A stretch of DNA of 64,000 bases, taken from contig NZ_FZOI01000020.1 of the NCBI RefSeq assembly GCF_900188385.1, positions 1 to 64,000 of the forward strand, in the 5' to 3' direction. The translations under genes and the position numbers were made by a program. The notes below the pieces were generated by a model. It saw only the letters and a program-made list of their open reading frames with translations, searched no databases and had not been told where the DNA came from. This DNA comes from Azospirillum sp. RU38E. Its GTDB lineage: Bacteria > Pseudomonadota > Alphaproteobacteria > Azospirillales > Azospirillaceae. Positions 1-11,000 of the stretch are shown piece after piece. How positions within the stretch are numbered: position 1 is the first letter of the stretch; every line of letters starts with the position of its first letter.

Positions 1-172
1 GCTCCCATTGTCCGTCGCTCAAAACTGATCGATCCAAGGCTATCCTCCATTTGGTAGTCTTGAATCAGAATTTCAGCGGCGGGGGAATCCCCAATGTTAT
101 GCCGAATGTCAACAGACCCTAGAGTCCGTCTGAAATTTTTTCCTTATTTTTCAAAATGTTAATGTTTTAATC

Positions 173-255
173 CCGTCACCCATGCTGCGGCCGGGGTCCA
201 GTTCGTGGAGCAAAGCGCCTGTGATTCTGGACCCCGGCCGCAGCATGGGTGACGG
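173..255. repeat. REP-like 29-bp perfect inverted repeat
   Basis: Two perfectly complementary 29-nt arms (173-201 and 227-255) flank a 25-nt spacer. The arms contain GGACCCCGGCC and GGGTGACGG, the style of dispersed GC-rich palindromes common in alphaproteobacterial intergenic DNA. The arms are far more GC-rich than the AT-rich sequence on both sides, which suggests insertion as a unit. No second copy was noticed in this window. Confidence 0.8.
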
Positions 256-652
256 TGGAGAGAAGTATAAAATCGCGTAAGACGTTGAAAAAAGGGAAAT
301 TTCCGGACATACACCAATGGATATTGGAGAAAGGAAGCGTTAACGGCCGGGATAAAATTAAAAAATGATCAGTTTTGCGGTTAAAAATGGATTTTTCTCG
401 CATTTCTTCTTATATGCCATTCAAATAGTTGTGTGTATTCTAAATATTCTGCGAATTGAAAAATAAGTAGAAATTTTTGTCTCATTTCTAAACTTATTAA
501 TAATTTTAACGCGTTAATCTAAGTCAATGGCATCGAAAATGGGATGTTTCGACGTTAAAATTTGAAAATTCTTTGATCTTGTCCTTTATAATAAAAAAAT
601 TAGTGATATACATAGACAATCTTCCACCAATGATATCATAGTCTTATATGCT
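256..652. other. AT-rich intergenic leader upstream of the histidine kinase
   Basis: About 400 bases, clearly AT-richer than the rest of the window, with many A/T runs and no credible ORF. It is the only available promoter space for the kinase gene at 653. I see no confident -35/-10 pair or operator. Positions 1-172 are also non-coding. A 75-codon minus-strand frame over the palindrome is not convincing. Confidence 0.5.
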
Positions 653-2110
653 ATGAACGCCCTGCTGATCCTGCTGTTCATCATGACCATGCTGAACGCT
701 GCCATATCGGTGGCGATCTGGGGGGCGTATCGACATTTGGCGGGGGTTCCCCTGATTGCAGGGGGGTTCATCTTGGGGGCCCTGGCGGCGATTGCCGGGA
801 TTTTCTACAACCCGGCAGCGGGCTTTCTAACAGGAATGACGGGTTATGTTCCGGCATTGCTGATCTCTGCCTCTGTGCCCCTGTGTGTGAATGGGGTGAT
901 GGTTTTTCTGGGCGCGCCCCCCCGTCGCTGGTTGGTGCCGTTCAGCATTATCTTCACGGCGATTTACTGGCCCGCGACTCTGTTGATCAATCCGGCAGAT
1001 GGCGCGCTGCGCTCCATCTGCGCAGGCAGCCTGGGGCTCATCTGTTTTGGTTCGGCTCTGCCTGTTCTCTGGCGGTTGCGGGGGGATTGCGGCTGGTTGC
1101 GCTACACGCTGCTGCCGGCCATTATTATTCATCTGGGGATACAGTATGGCTGGTCGCTTTACCGTTTGGCGCTGCGTCTGGATGGGGTGATTGACCCGCG
1201 CATGTTCTTCCCCTGGACGGTGATCGAATCCGCCATTGCCCATCATCTCTGGTTCATCTGTTTTCTGGCCATGTTGGGCGCGCGGCTGCAGCACAGCCTG
1301 CGCCAGCGCAATGCCGAGCTGGCGCACGAGGTGGAGCATCGCCGCCATCTGGAACAGCAGCTGGCGGCTACGCTGGCGGCGGAGCGCCAGCTGCACGCCG
1401 AGCATCGCCAGCTGCTGCACATTGTTGCCCATGAGATACGCACCCCCCTGGCCGGGATCGACCGCGCGACGGAGATGCTGCAGCTGACCTGCCAGGAACT
1501 GCCCCCCACCGGCCAGCGCCGGCTGACGGATATCCGCGATGGGGTGCGCCGGGTGGGAGGCTTGGTTGAACGGGTGATGGATGAGGAGCGGGCGGGGCAT
1601 GTCCGCCCCCGGCCAGAGATGCTGGACGTGTCGGCCCTGCTGGGCACTGTGCTGGAAGGGCTGGCCCATATGGGGGCGGCCACGCGGGTGCAGCTGACCG
1701 CCACTTCGGCCAGCTTGCCCCTGATGGTCGATCCGGCCCTGCTCAGCGCCGTCCTGCGCAATCTGTTGGAAAATGCCCTGAAATATTCCCCTTCTGACAG
1801 TCCTGTGCTGGTCACCCTGGCCCGCGACGGCAATGGCCTGCTGTTGACCATCGCAGATCGCGGCATTGGCATTCCGCCGCTGGAACGCGCTTCCATCGGC
1901 CAGCGCTTCTATCGTGCCTCCAACACCAACCGCCAGGCCGGGACCGGGTTGGGGCTCTTCATCGTTCGCCGCTTTCTGACCGAGATGGGGGGCGACATGC
2001 GCCACGATTCCGGCCCGGATAATTGCGGCACCCTGGTCACCCTGCGCCTGCCGCCGCACCCGCCAGTGTGGACGGCCCCCCAACCGGAACGGGAGCTTGC
2101 CCATGCCTGA
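653..2110 (+). CDS. Membrane sensor histidine kinase
   Basis: A 485-aa two-component sensor. The first ~215 residues are strongly hydrophobic with about six to seven membrane segments, followed by a short coiled coil (RQRNAELAHEVEHRR). The HisKA H-box HEIRTPLAG puts the phospho-accepting His at residue 260. The C-terminal HATPase_c domain shows the N box (NLLENALKYS), G1 (DRGIGIPP) and G2 (GTGLGLFIV). There is no periplasmic sensor domain, so the stimulus is probably sensed in the membrane. The stop codon overlaps the start of the response regulator, so the two are co-translated partners. The start at 653 lacks an obvious Shine-Dalgarno site; ATG 683 is an alternative. The signal is unknown. 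Confidence 0.9.
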   Translation: MNALLILLFIMTMLNAAISVAIWGAYRHLAGVPLIAGGFILGALAAIAGIFYNPAAGFLTGMTGYVPALLISASVPLCVNGVMVFLGAPPRRWLVPFSIIFTAIYWPATLLINPADGALRSICAGSLGLICFGSALPVLWRLRGDCGWLRYTLLPAIIIHLGIQYGWSLYRLALRLDGVIDPRMFFPWTVIESAIAHHLWFICFLAMLGARLQHSLRQRNAELAHEVEHRRHLEQQLAATLAAERQLHAEHRQLLHIVAHEIRTPLAGIDRATEMLQLTCQELPPTGQRRLTDIRDGVRRVGGLVERVMDEERAGHVRPRPEMLDVSALLGTVLEGLAHMGAATRVQLTATSASLPLMVDPALLSAVLRNLLENALKYSPSDSPVLVTLARDGNGLLLTIADRGIGIPPLERASIGQRFYRASNTNRQAGTGLGLFIVRRFLTEMGGDMRHDSGPDNCGTLVTLRLPPHPPVWTAPQPERELAHA

Positions 2111-2810
2111 GATCCTGGTGGTCGAAGATGCCGACGGTCCGCGCAACGACCTGATCGATTATCTCTGCCTGAAACAATATGGCGCCAGCGGGGCCGCCGA
2201 TGGGGCAGAGGCCCGCGCCCTGCTGGCGCAGCAGCGTTTTGATCTGGTCATCCTGGATATCGGGCTGCCGGATTGCCATGGCTTTGATTTGGCGCGGGAA
2301 ATCCGTGACCGGTACGGGCTTTCCTGCGGCATCATCATGCTGACCGGCATGGGGGGCGTGGATGACAAGGTTGCGGGGCTGGCCAGCGGTGCCGATATCT
2401 ACCTTGTCAAACATGCCAGCCTGCGGGAGGTGGAGGCCAACGTGCGCAGCCTGCTGCGCCGCCTGTCAGAGACGGTGACGGTTGCTCCTAAGCCCGCCCA
2501 TGCCCGCCCCGTCACGGATTGGCGGCTGGAGGATACCAGCTGGTGCCTGACCAGCCCCCACGGCGCCCAGGTACAACTGACGGCAACGGAATTTGCCTGC
2601 ATTGCCAAGTTGATGAAGGCGCGCGGCAGCGCCATTCCCCGGCAGGATCTGATCGCTGCTCTGGATCGTCCTTCCATGCGCTATAATGAACGCAATCTTG
2701 ACGGGTTGATCAGTCGTCTGCGCCGAAAGGTCGCGCAATTCTGTGGGATGGAACTGCCGATCAGCGTTGTCTATGGGGTGGGATATGTATTCCGGCCTAT
2801 TGCGGCCTGA
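2103..2810 (+). CDS. OmpR-family response regulator
   Basis: A 235-aa DNA-binding response regulator and partner of the upstream kinase, overlapping it by 8 nt. The receiver has the acidic pair E8/D9 and phospho-acceptor D52 in LVILDIGLPD. The usual K-P near the domain end reads K103-H104 (YLVKHA), a departure from the family. A winged-helix Trans_reg_C domain fills roughly residues 140-233, ending YGVGYVF. An in-frame TTG at 2097 is possible, but ATG 2103 gives the family-typical N-terminus. AT-rich non-coding DNA follows (2811-3078). Targets are not apparent. Confidence 0.92.
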   Translation: MPEILVVEDADGPRNDLIDYLCLKQYGASGAADGAEARALLAQQRFDLVILDIGLPDCHGFDLAREIRDRYGLSCGIIMLTGMGGVDDKVAGLASGADIYLVKHASLREVEANVRSLLRRLSETVTVAPKPAHARPVTDWRLEDTSWCLTSPHGAQVQLTATEFACIAKLMKARGSAIPRQDLIAALDRPSMRYNERNLDGLISRLRRKVAQFCGMELPISVVYGVGYVFRPIAA

Positions 2811-3078
2811 TGATATTGATCATATGCAAATTTATATTAATTAAATCTGCTCTATTATTTTGCATTTTGATAATTTATTCCAGACATTATTTTTAATCGA
2901 AAAATTCGTATTTTCATAAACAGGTTAAAATAGCCTTAAGTACACCCTAACCTTCTGGTCAGTATACCCCGATATGCAATGGTTTAGTTTTATATCCATG
3001 CAAGGGTTGTGCTGGCGCTCTGTGTCCGCTAAGTGTGGCGTAGAGGTCCCAGTGTGGCAAATGGGGCGGGGGAATTTC

Positions 3079-5088
3079 ATGAAACTTGATCGTTTTAAGG
3101 TGTCGCAGCGCATTGTCGGTGGGCAGGCGCTGCTTATGATCATTCTACTGGCCATGGTCGGGCTATCCATCTGGTCCTTGTCCGGTATCAGCAGCAATTT
3201 TACCGAATATCGGCGGATCGCCCGTAATTCAAACCTGCTGGGGGCGGTGGATGCCAAAGCGGATGATGTACGCGCTTCGGTGAAGGACTTCCTGCTGGGG
3301 GGAGAGGAACAGCACAGCACCCGCGTGGCCACATTGCTGCGTGAACTGGAACAATTGCTCGCTCAGGCCGAGCAAGCGGTGATCAACCCGGAGCGTCGCA
3401 AGATGCTGGGGGAAGCCAAGGGGATTCTTGCTGATTATGAATCCCTCTTCACGCAGGTCACCAAGCTGGACCAGGAGATGGACCGCCTGACGGTGGATGT
3501 TCTGGACAAGATCGGTCCGGAAACCCGGCTGAAACTGGACGCCTTGATTGACGTGGCTGCCGCCGAGAATGACACGCGTACCGGCAGCCGTTCGGCCCAG
3601 CTGATGCAGGATTATCTGCTGGTGCGGCTGGATATGCAGCGCCTGCTGAACCGACGTGATGACAAGACCGCCGCCACCCTGGATGAACGGCTGGCAACCC
3701 TGGTGGCAGCCGAGAAAAGCTTTGGCGAACTGGCCCAGATCCCGGCGCGCCGCGCCGTGGTGACCGACATTGTCACGGGCATTAACGCCTATATGGCTGG
3801 GGTTAAGCAGAGTAAGGAATTGCTGCTGTCGCAGACCCGGCTGACGCAGGATCGGCTGGTGCCGACCGGTGACCGTTTCACCGAAGTGACCGGGCGGCTG
3901 CGCAGCTCGCAGACGGCGGCCCAGGATCAGTTGGGGCCGCAGGTCGTGGCCGGGATTGACAATTCCCGCACCACCAGCATTGCGCTGGGCATTGTGGCGG
4001 TACTGCTGGGGGCTGCCGTCTCCTGGATTATTGCCCGTTCCATTACCGGCCCGGTGGCGGCCCTGACCGGCACCATGGGCCGGCTGGCCAATGCCGACCT
4101 GACGGTCGATGTGCCCTTCACCCATCATCGTGACGAGATGGGGGACATGGCCCGCGCTGTGGAGGTCTTCAAGACCAATGGTCTGGAACGCCGCCGCCTG
4201 GAGGCGGAACAGACCGCCCAGCGGGAAGCGCGGGAGAAGCGCGCCCAGCGGCTGGAGGCACTGATGCGGGGCTTTGACAGCCAGGTTCAGTCCCTGGTCG
4301 GGCAGCTGGGGGCCGCCAGCACGCAGATGCGCGCCTCTGCCCAATCCATGTCGGCCTTGTCGGAGCAGACCAGCAACCAGTCCGTCACCGTTGCCGGCGC
4401 GGCGGAGCAGGCATCCGCCAATGTGCAGGCGGTGGCATCGGCGACGGAGGAACTTTCCGCCTCGCTGGAGGAAATCACCCGGCGTGTGGCCGAAAGCGCC
4501 CTGGTGACCCGCGAAGCCTATGAGAAGGCCGAACATACCAACGAAACCGTTGCCACCCTGTCGGAAGCGGCGGGCCGGATCGGCACCGTGGTGCAGCTGA
4601 TCCAGGATATTGCCGGCCAGACCAACCTGCTGGCCCTGAATGCCACCATCGAGGCGGCGCGGGCAGGGGAGGCCGGCAAGGGCTTTGCCGTGGTGGCCAG
4701 TGAGGTGAAAAGCCTGGCCAACCAGACCGCCAAGGCAACGGAGGAGATCAGCGGCCAGGTGCAGCAGGTGCAGGATGCCACGCAGCAGGCCGTGGCGGCC
4801 ATCCAGTCCATCACCGGCACCATTGCCAAGGTGAATGAAATCTCCGCCGCCATCGCCGCCGCGATTGAGGAACAGGGGGCAGCCACGCAGGAAATCGCCC
4901 GCAATGTGCAGCAGGCGGCCATCGGCACCCATGACGTGTCGTCCACCATCGTCTGCGTCCGCTCCGCGGCGGGGGAGACGGGGACGGCGGCCATCCAGGT
5001 GCTGGGCGTGGCATCCAATGTTCAGCAGCAATCCGACCAGCTGACGGATGTGGTCAGCACCTTCCTGGCGGATGTGAAAGCCGCGTAA
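3079..5088 (+). CDS. Methyl-accepting chemotaxis protein, HBM-type sensor
   Basis: A 669-aa transmembrane chemoreceptor. TM1 is at about residues 12-34. A ~255-residue all-helical periplasmic region of HBM-like size follows, then TM2 (about 296-320), a HAMP domain, and a cytoplasmic signalling domain with the hairpin tip motif [18 protein letters not shown]. It should relay an external ligand to CheA/CheW. The ATG at 3079 is preceded by a G-rich Shine-Dalgarno run. The frame stays open 35 codons upstream, but that extension is unlike a receptor N-terminus. The stop codon forms the base of a long hairpin. No che genes are nearby, so it is an orphan receptor. Confidence 0.93.
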   Translation: MKLDRFKVSQRIVGGQALLMIILLAMVGLSIWSLSGISSNFTEYRRIARNSNLLGAVDAKADDVRASVKDFLLGGEEQHSTRVATLLRELEQLLAQAEQAVINPERRKMLGEAKGILADYESLFTQVTKLDQEMDRLTVDVLDKIGPETRLKLDALIDVAAAENDTRTGSRSAQLMQDYLLVRLDMQRLLNRRDDKTAATLDERLATLVAAEKSFGELAQIPARRAVVTDIVTGINAYMAGVKQSKELLLSQTRLTQDRLVPTGDRFTEVTGRLRSSQTAAQDQLGPQVVAGIDNSRTTSIALGIVAVLLGAAVSWIIARSITGPVAALTGTMGRLANADLTVDVPFTHHRDEMGDMARAVEVFKTNGLERRRLEAEQTAQREAREKRAQRLEALMRGFDSQVQSLVGQLGAASTQMRASAQSMSALSEQTSNQSVTVAGAAEQASANVQAVASATEELSASLEEITRRVAESALVTREAYEKAEHTNETVATLSEAAGRIGTVVQLIQDIAGQTNLLALNATIEAARAGEAGKGFAVVASEVKSLANQTAKATEEISGQVQQVQDATQQAVAAIQSITGTIAKVNEISAAIAAAIEEQGAATQEIARNVQQAAIGTHDVSSTIVCVRSAAGETGTAAIQVLGVASNVQQQSDQLTDVVSTFLADVKAA

Positions 5089-5169
5089 TATACCCAAGTG
5101 CCGAATTTATTCGGCACTTGGGTATATTAGAACCGGGTGCGTTTCCGTTTAAACGCGCCCGGTTCTAAT
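5087..5169 (+). terminator. Tandem hairpins at the chemoreceptor 3' end
   Basis: Hairpin 1: arms 5087-5105 and 5110-5128, 19 bp perfect, loop TTTA, beginning inside the TAA stop codon. Hairpin 2: arms 5126-5144 and 5151-5169, 19 bp with one G-U-type mismatch. The two share the bases 5126-5128, so full formation of one competes with the base of the other. There is no long T-run. The pair probably terminates or stabilises the transcript end. Confidence 0.75.
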
Positions 5170-5311
5170 GAATCGGCTTGTTGTGTGGCATTCACAAAGA
5201 CATACGGAAGGGGCCGATCATTCTATGTCGCTCTGCCAAAAGGGTAACCTTCCATTTATTCTGTCGTGTTCCAGGGGGCGGTGGACCTAGGCATAGGGTG
5301 ATACTCTCCCC

Positions 5312-5842
5312 TTAAAGTCCCCGATTGAACCAGTTGGCTGCCGCCTCTGCCGCCCGTTCGAAGCTGCCGGCCACCGGGCCGGTGGCCGGGTCGACCAGCA
5401 TCAGGTTCACCGGCAGGCCGAATTCCTCCACCTCCATCTGGTCGGCATCGCGCCAGACACGGCCATCATGGGCCAGATATTGCCGTGCCTGGGTGCGTTG
5501 CAGCAGCGGGCGGATATCGCCCGCCCAGGGGAAGACCGGCTTTCCCAAAGCCGTGGCATAGCCCATTTCATAGGCCGTACCATCATCCACCGAGGGCCCG
5601 CGGAAGGGGCTGCAATTGGCGATCACGCCATCGGCCCCCCGGATCAGGTCCAGATTGGCCTGCCGGATGCGGGCGGCGAAGGCGGTGCCGGGCTCACCGG
5701 CGGCGGGTGCCAGGGCGGCATCGATGGGGAAGACCCCTTCCAGCCCCAGCTCGGCGCAGATCGCCTTCATGGCCGCCGCAGCGGCCATGGGGTCGGGCAG
5801 GAAGACGTCTGGCCCCGCCAGATAGAGGCGCGGCCGGCTCAT
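5312..5842 (-). CDS. Nucleoside 2-deoxyribosyltransferase
   Basis: A 176-aa cytoplasmic enzyme of the NDT family, which exchanges the base on 2'-deoxynucleosides for salvage. It has the N-terminal YLAGPDVF motif and the catalytic/substrate region DGTAYEMGYA, with the acidic residue corresponding to the family's nucleophilic Glu. Its start codon overlaps the stop of the upstream nucleotidase (ATGA), so translation is coupled. Length is slightly above the usual ~155-165 aa. Related DUF4406/YtoQ-like proteins cannot be fully excluded, but motif content favours NDT. Confidence 0.85.
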   Translation of the reverse strand: MSRPRLYLAGPDVFLPDPMAAAAAMKAICAELGLEGVFPIDAALAPAAGEPGTAFAARIRQANLDLIRGADGVIANCSPFRGPSVDDGTAYEMGYATALGKPVFPWAGDIRPLLQRTQARQYLAHDGRVWRDADQMEVEEFGLPVNLMLVDPATGPVAGSFERAAEAAANWFNRGL

Positions 5843-7803
5843 TTCGCCCCACCCTTGGCTGACAGGTCAAACTTGAACCGGGCGAAGCCATCTTCCGCCG
5901 GCCCGATATAGGAAAGCCGCGGCTGTTCTGCCAGCAGGCCTTGCGCCTGCGGGTTTGTATCATAGGTGATGGTGACATTGGCCGGCAGCGGCACATAACT
6001 GAACGTATTGTCGGTGGTGGGGTCGATCACGCCCTTGGTCCGCACATAGTCAACAATGGCCTGCTGCACCGTATCCGGCGACTGATAGACCATGCTGCTG
6101 CCATCCAGATGCGGGAAGGTGCCGCCGCCATTGGCGCGATAGGTATTGGTGGCAACGATGAACAGCTGGTCATCCGTCACCGGCTTGCCCTGATAGGTCA
6201 GATTGACGATGCGGTGGGCATCCGGATTGATCAGCTTGCCATCCCGGTCAAACCGTTCCGGCTGGGTCAGATCGATGGCATAGGTGACGCCGTCCAGAAT
6301 GTCGAAATTATAGGCCGGCACCCGGGTGTTCACCAGCGGCTGCGGGTCGCTGGATTTCGGGTTGATGACGGAGAGGGCACGCGATGACGCTTCCAGCCAG
6401 TCGCGCACCTGGGCGCCCGTCAGCTTCACCGCCGCCAGCTGGTTGGGATAGACATAGAGGTCGGCGACGTTGCGGATGGCAACCTCGCCAGCCGGGATGT
6501 CGGTATAGAAATGCACGCCGGGCCGCCCGCCGGACTTGAAGGGCGCGACCGCCGACAGGATTGGCAGCTTGGCATAATCGGTGCTGGCCAGTTCCCGCGC
6601 GATATAGGCGCGCTGGGCCTTGGCCACCAGATCCACCCCGGCGCTGTCGCCCAGATAGGAGAAATAGGAATGGATGCGGGCCGTGGTGCGGCCCACCGGG
6701 CTGCGCACATAGGCCAGCGTGCCGTCATGCGCCGGGGTCAGCAGGGTGGCTACCTCGGCATCCGGTTCGCTGCTGATGGTCTTGCCATCCTGGCGCTGCT
6801 GGATGGGGCGGGCGCTGCCGCTGCCATCCACCACCTTCCATTCCTTGCCCTGCTTTTCCAGCGTCAGCTTGATCACACCCAGATGGCTGCCATAGCTGCC
6901 AGCCATCACCAGCGGCTTGCCATTCACGGTGCCGCGCTTCAGGTCCGCCCCCGGCAAACCGTCATAATCCTTGGACGGGAAGACGCGGTGGCTGTGACCG
7001 GTGATGACGGCATCCACGCCCGGCAGTTCGGTCAGATAGTTGGAGGCGTTTTCTTCCCCGCCTTGGCGCGGGGTGAAGGACATGCCGGCATGGGACATGA
7101 CGATCACCACGTCCGCCCCCTTGGCCTTCATCTCCGGCACATAGATTTTCGCCATATCCACGATGTCGCGGGTGGTGACACGGCCTTCCAGCTTGTCCTT
7201 GTCCCAGATCATGATCTGTGGTGTCAGCAGGCCCAGCAGGCCGACCTTGATGGTCTGGCTCTTGCCTTCCGCATCCACCAGCTTGCGTTCCTGGATGACA
7301 TAGGCGGGGTACAGCGTCTTGTCGTTGGGCGGGTCGCTGTCAACATCCACCTTGAACACATTGCCGGCCAGCACCGGGAACCTGGCACCCGCATAGGTGG
7401 CGCCCAGCAGGTCCAGCCCGTAATTGAATTCATGGTTGCCCAGTACCGCGGCGTCATAGCCCAGCAGGTTCATCACCGCCATGGCCGGATGAACCTTGTC
7501 CTTGGTGACGCCGCGCTGGCGCGCCACCCAGTCGCCCATCGGCGTACCCTGGATCAGATCGCCATTATCCAGCAGCAGCGTATTGGGGTTCTCCGCCCGC
7601 GCCGCCCGGATCAGCTGAGTCGTCCGCACCAAGCCTACGGCGGGGTCCGGTTTATCCGCATAATAATCGTAATCCTTCAGATACATATGCAGATCGGTGG
7701 TGGCCAGAACCTGCAGCTCCACCTTGCCATTGGCCCAGGCGGTGCCACCAAGGCTGAGGAAGGTGATGCTGGTGAGAGCAGCAATACGGAAGGTCCGAAT
7801 CAC
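5839..7803 (-). CDS. cpdB: Periplasmic 2',3'-cyclic-nucleotide phosphodiesterase/3'-nucleotidase
   Basis: A 654-aa metallophosphoesterase that dephosphorylates 3'- and 2',3'-cyclic nucleotides in the periplasm. The GTG at 7803 is chosen because GGAG lies 8 nt upstream and it gives a clean signal peptide (hydrophobic core, cleavage after AWA). The frame stays open 30 codons further, with no signal-like start. Calcineurin-type metal motifs: TTDLHMY, DNGDLIQGTP, GNHEFNYG, MSHAGM, GHSHRVFP. The C-terminal half is the 5'-nucleotidase substrate domain. Coupled to the deoxyribosyltransferase, it suggests extracellular nucleotide scavenging. Divergent from the TonB-dependent receptor at 8093. Confidence 0.9.
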   Translation of the reverse strand: MIRTFRIAALTSITFLSLGGTAWANGKVELQVLATTDLHMYLKDYDYYADKPDPAVGLVRTTQLIRAARAENPNTLLLDNGDLIQGTPMGDWVARQRGVTKDKVHPAMAVMNLLGYDAAVLGNHEFNYGLDLLGATYAGARFPVLAGNVFKVDVDSDPPNDKTLYPAYVIQERKLVDAEGKSQTIKVGLLGLLTPQIMIWDKDKLEGRVTTRDIVDMAKIYVPEMKAKGADVVIVMSHAGMSFTPRQGGEENASNYLTELPGVDAVITGHSHRVFPSKDYDGLPGADLKRGTVNGKPLVMAGSYGSHLGVIKLTLEKQGKEWKVVDGSGSARPIQQRQDGKTISSEPDAEVATLLTPAHDGTLAYVRSPVGRTTARIHSYFSYLGDSAGVDLVAKAQRAYIARELASTDYAKLPILSAVAPFKSGGRPGVHFYTDIPAGEVAIRNVADLYVYPNQLAAVKLTGAQVRDWLEASSRALSVINPKSSDPQPLVNTRVPAYNFDILDGVTYAIDLTQPERFDRDGKLINPDAHRIVNLTYQGKPVTDDQLFIVATNTYRANGGGTFPHLDGSSMVYQSPDTVQQAIVDYVRTKGVIDPTTDNTFSYVPLPANVTITYDTNPQAQGLLAEQPRLSYIGPAEDGFARFKFDLSAKGGAK

Positions 7804-8092
7804 GGGGATTGCTCCATGCTGGGCGCTTGCTGCGCCTCGGGTTGGGTGCGCTGCAACAGGAAGGACAATATCGAACACATAGATGCAAGCCAAATTGGCA
7901 ATTATTGCCCGCTGTGCGCTGCGGTACTGTGGCGCGAATGATACGCTGGCCGAGATATAGCCCGCGCGACCGCCGCACGGCGAGTTTCCAGCTGCGTTGT
8001 CATCGAACTGTAATATATGCGTTACTTAATCGTCATCTGCATCTGGTCTTGTCCGCGCCATCCATATGGCTCGGTAATTGGGGGCATTGTAA
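7804..8092. promoter_or_regulatory. Divergent promoter region, cpdB / TonB-dependent receptor
   Basis: A 289-bp gap between divergently transcribed genes; it must hold both promoters. It is moderately AT-rich near 8000-8040. I see no clear operator or hairpin. Confidence 0.4.
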
Positions 8093-11000
8093 ATGAGCAA
8101 TCCAAACAAAAAGGCGGCCGCCGTGCTGCGTCGTCACCTGGGTTCCCTGAAGCTTGGCGCCGGCGTGGCCGCCATTGCCGTTGCTTCTGCCTGGGTTGTG
8201 CCGGCTTTCGCACAGCAGACCACCTCGTCGATGACGGGCAGCATCACCACCTCGTCCGGTGCGCCGGCCGTTGGCGCCCAGGTTGAAATCGTCCATACCC
8301 CGTCGGGCACCCGTTCCGTTACGACCGTCAACAGTGAAGGCCGCTTCCAGGCCTCCGGTCTGCGCGTCGGCGGCCCCTACACCGTGACCGTCAGCAGCGC
8401 CAACGCCCAGCCGCAGGTGGTTGACGGCGTGTTCGTGTCGCTGGGTGAGCCCTATGCCCTGGACCTGACGCTGGGTGAGAGCGTTGGCGAGATTGTTGCC
8501 ACCGGGCAGCGTTCCGCCCCCACCACGGTTGGCATCGGCACCCGCTTCAGCGAGCGGCAGATTGAGAATGCCCCGACGATCAACCGCGATCTGAAGGACA
8601 TCGTCCGCAACGACCCCAAGGTCTTTGTTGACGTCACCAATTCCAATGCCATCCAGATCGCCGGCTCCAACAACCGCTTCAACAGCCTGACGGTTGACGG
8701 CGTGAAGCAGAACGACGATTTCGGCCTGAATGGTGGTGGCTATCCGACCCAGCGCGCGCCGCTTTCCGTTGAAGCCATTGGCGGCCTGTCGGTTCTGACC
8801 GCCCCTTACGACGTTGAATATTCCGGCTTCCAGGGCGGTACCATCAACATCGTCACCAAGTCGGGCGAAAACACGCCGCACGGCTCCTTCTATTATTATT
8901 ATGGCGATGAGAACCTGTCCGGCGACCGCAGCGGCGGCCGCCGTAACCTGATCAGCCCCTACAAGGAACGCACCTGGGGTGGTTCGCTGGGCGGCGCGCT
9001 GATCCAGGACAAGGTGTTCTTCTACGTCAATTATGAGAAGTATCGTAACCAAGCCCCGGTGATTTACGGTACGTCTGACAGCGGCCTCGGCAACCCGGTT
9101 TCCGGCATCACCACCGCGCAGGTGGAGCAGATCCGCCAGATCGCTAAGGATGTCTACGGCTACGACACGCTGGGTCTGGCGGACGGCACCCTGCCGGAAG
9201 CGGATGAGAAGATCCTCACCAAGCTGGACTGGAATATCAACGACGACCATCGTGCCTCCTTTGCCTATCAGCGCAATGAGGGCAACAACATCATCGACGC
9301 GACCTCCAGCACCAGCGCCACGCCGCGCACGCTGTCGCTGCAGTCGAATTTCTACAACCGCACCCAGATCATGAACAGCTACTCGTTCCAGCTGTTCTCC
9401 GACTGGACGTCCGATTTCTCCACCGAAGTCAAGGTGGCCCGCAAGGATGTGGAATCGCTGCGCGACCCGCTGAACGGCCTGGGTTTTGGCGAATTCCGCA
9501 TCAACACCACGCCGGGCACCAGCGGTACCCAGGCCGTGTTCGGGCCGGACCTGTCCTCGCACAGCAACTATCTGACCACCACGACCGACAGCGCCAAGCT
9601 GAAGGGTACCTATCTGCTGGGCGATCACAAGATCGTCGGCGGCTACGAATACGACAAGTACGATTACTTCAACCTGTTCCTGCAGCGCTCCCTGGGCCAG
9701 TGGGAATTTGCCTCCATCGCTGATTTCCAGGCCCGCAAGGCCAGCCGCTTCCGCTACGCCAATGCGGTGTCGGGCAACGCCAATGATGCCGCGGCGAGCT
9801 GGAAATATACCCAGCACTCCTTCTACCTGCAGGATACTTGGGACATCTCCCCGGACTTCCAGCTGCAGGGCGGTCTGCGCTACGAGCTGTACAAGAGTGA
9901 CGACAAGCCCGTTGCCAATGCCAATTTCGCTTCCCGTTACGGCTTCTCCAACACCGAGACGCTGGACGGCAAGGATCTGTGGCTGCCGCGCCTGGGCTTC
10001 ACCTATGAGGCGACGGACAGCACCAAGTTCCGTGGTGGTGCCGGCCTGTTCTCCGGTGTCGGCCCCGCCGTCTGGCTGTCCAACAATTACAGCAATGACG
10101 GCGTAACCCAGCGCAGCCTGGACACCAATGGCGATGCGGTCACCGCGGCTATTCCGGGTCTGCTGAACGGTGTGACCGGTCAGGTGCCGACGGCGGCGGT
10201 GGCTCGCCTGTCGGCACTGGGTGAAGGCTTTGTCAATGCGCTTGACCCGAACTTCGAGATGCCGTCCTCCTGGAAGTTCAGCATGGCGGTCGACCAGAAG
10301 CTGGATATTCCGGGCCTGGGCGATAACTGGCTGATCACGGCTGAGGCGATCTATACCCGCGTCAAGGACGCGACCTTCTACAAGGATCTGCGCCTGGTCC
10401 AGACCGGCACCGCGCCGGATGGCCGCCCGATCTACAGCCAGAAGGCGCAGACCACGGTTAATTCTGCCGGTGCCACGGTTGCCCGTCCGGCCGGTTCCGA
10501 TCTGGTGTTGACCAATACCGACAAGGGTAAGGGTCTGGTGCTGTCGCTGTTCGCTTCCAATAATTGGGAGACGGATTACGGCAATATCGATTTCGGTGTG
10601 GGCTATGCCTATCAGGATGTGGATGATGCCAGCCAGGGCACCAGCTCTGTCGCCAGCTCCAACTACGGGAATTTTGTAACCACCGATCCGAACTCTGATC
10701 TGCTGGGCGTTTCCTCGTACGAGCAGAAGCACCGCTTCACGTCCAACGCGACCTACAGCATCGAATATTTCGATGGCTATAAGTCGTCGATCAGCCTGTT
10801 CGGTCAGGCCTTCTCCGGCAAGCCCTACACCTACAGCTTCTCCTGCTCCTCCACGGCCAATCCGTTCGGCGATCCGGCCTGCCGTGGCAACACGTCGCGT
10901 CAGGCCCTGTATGTGCCGACCGGTGCCACTGATCCGCTGGTGAACTGGAACGCTGCCGGTTCCATCAAGCCGGCTGATATGGATGCCTATATCAGCCGCA

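Noticed and set aside
176-403. 75-codon minus-strand frame near the left edge
   Set aside because: Runs through the perfect palindrome and AT-rich DNA, with no Shine-Dalgarno site or family resemblance.
827-2146. 439-codon minus-strand frame
   Set aside because: Shadow of the histidine kinase; no recognisable domain.
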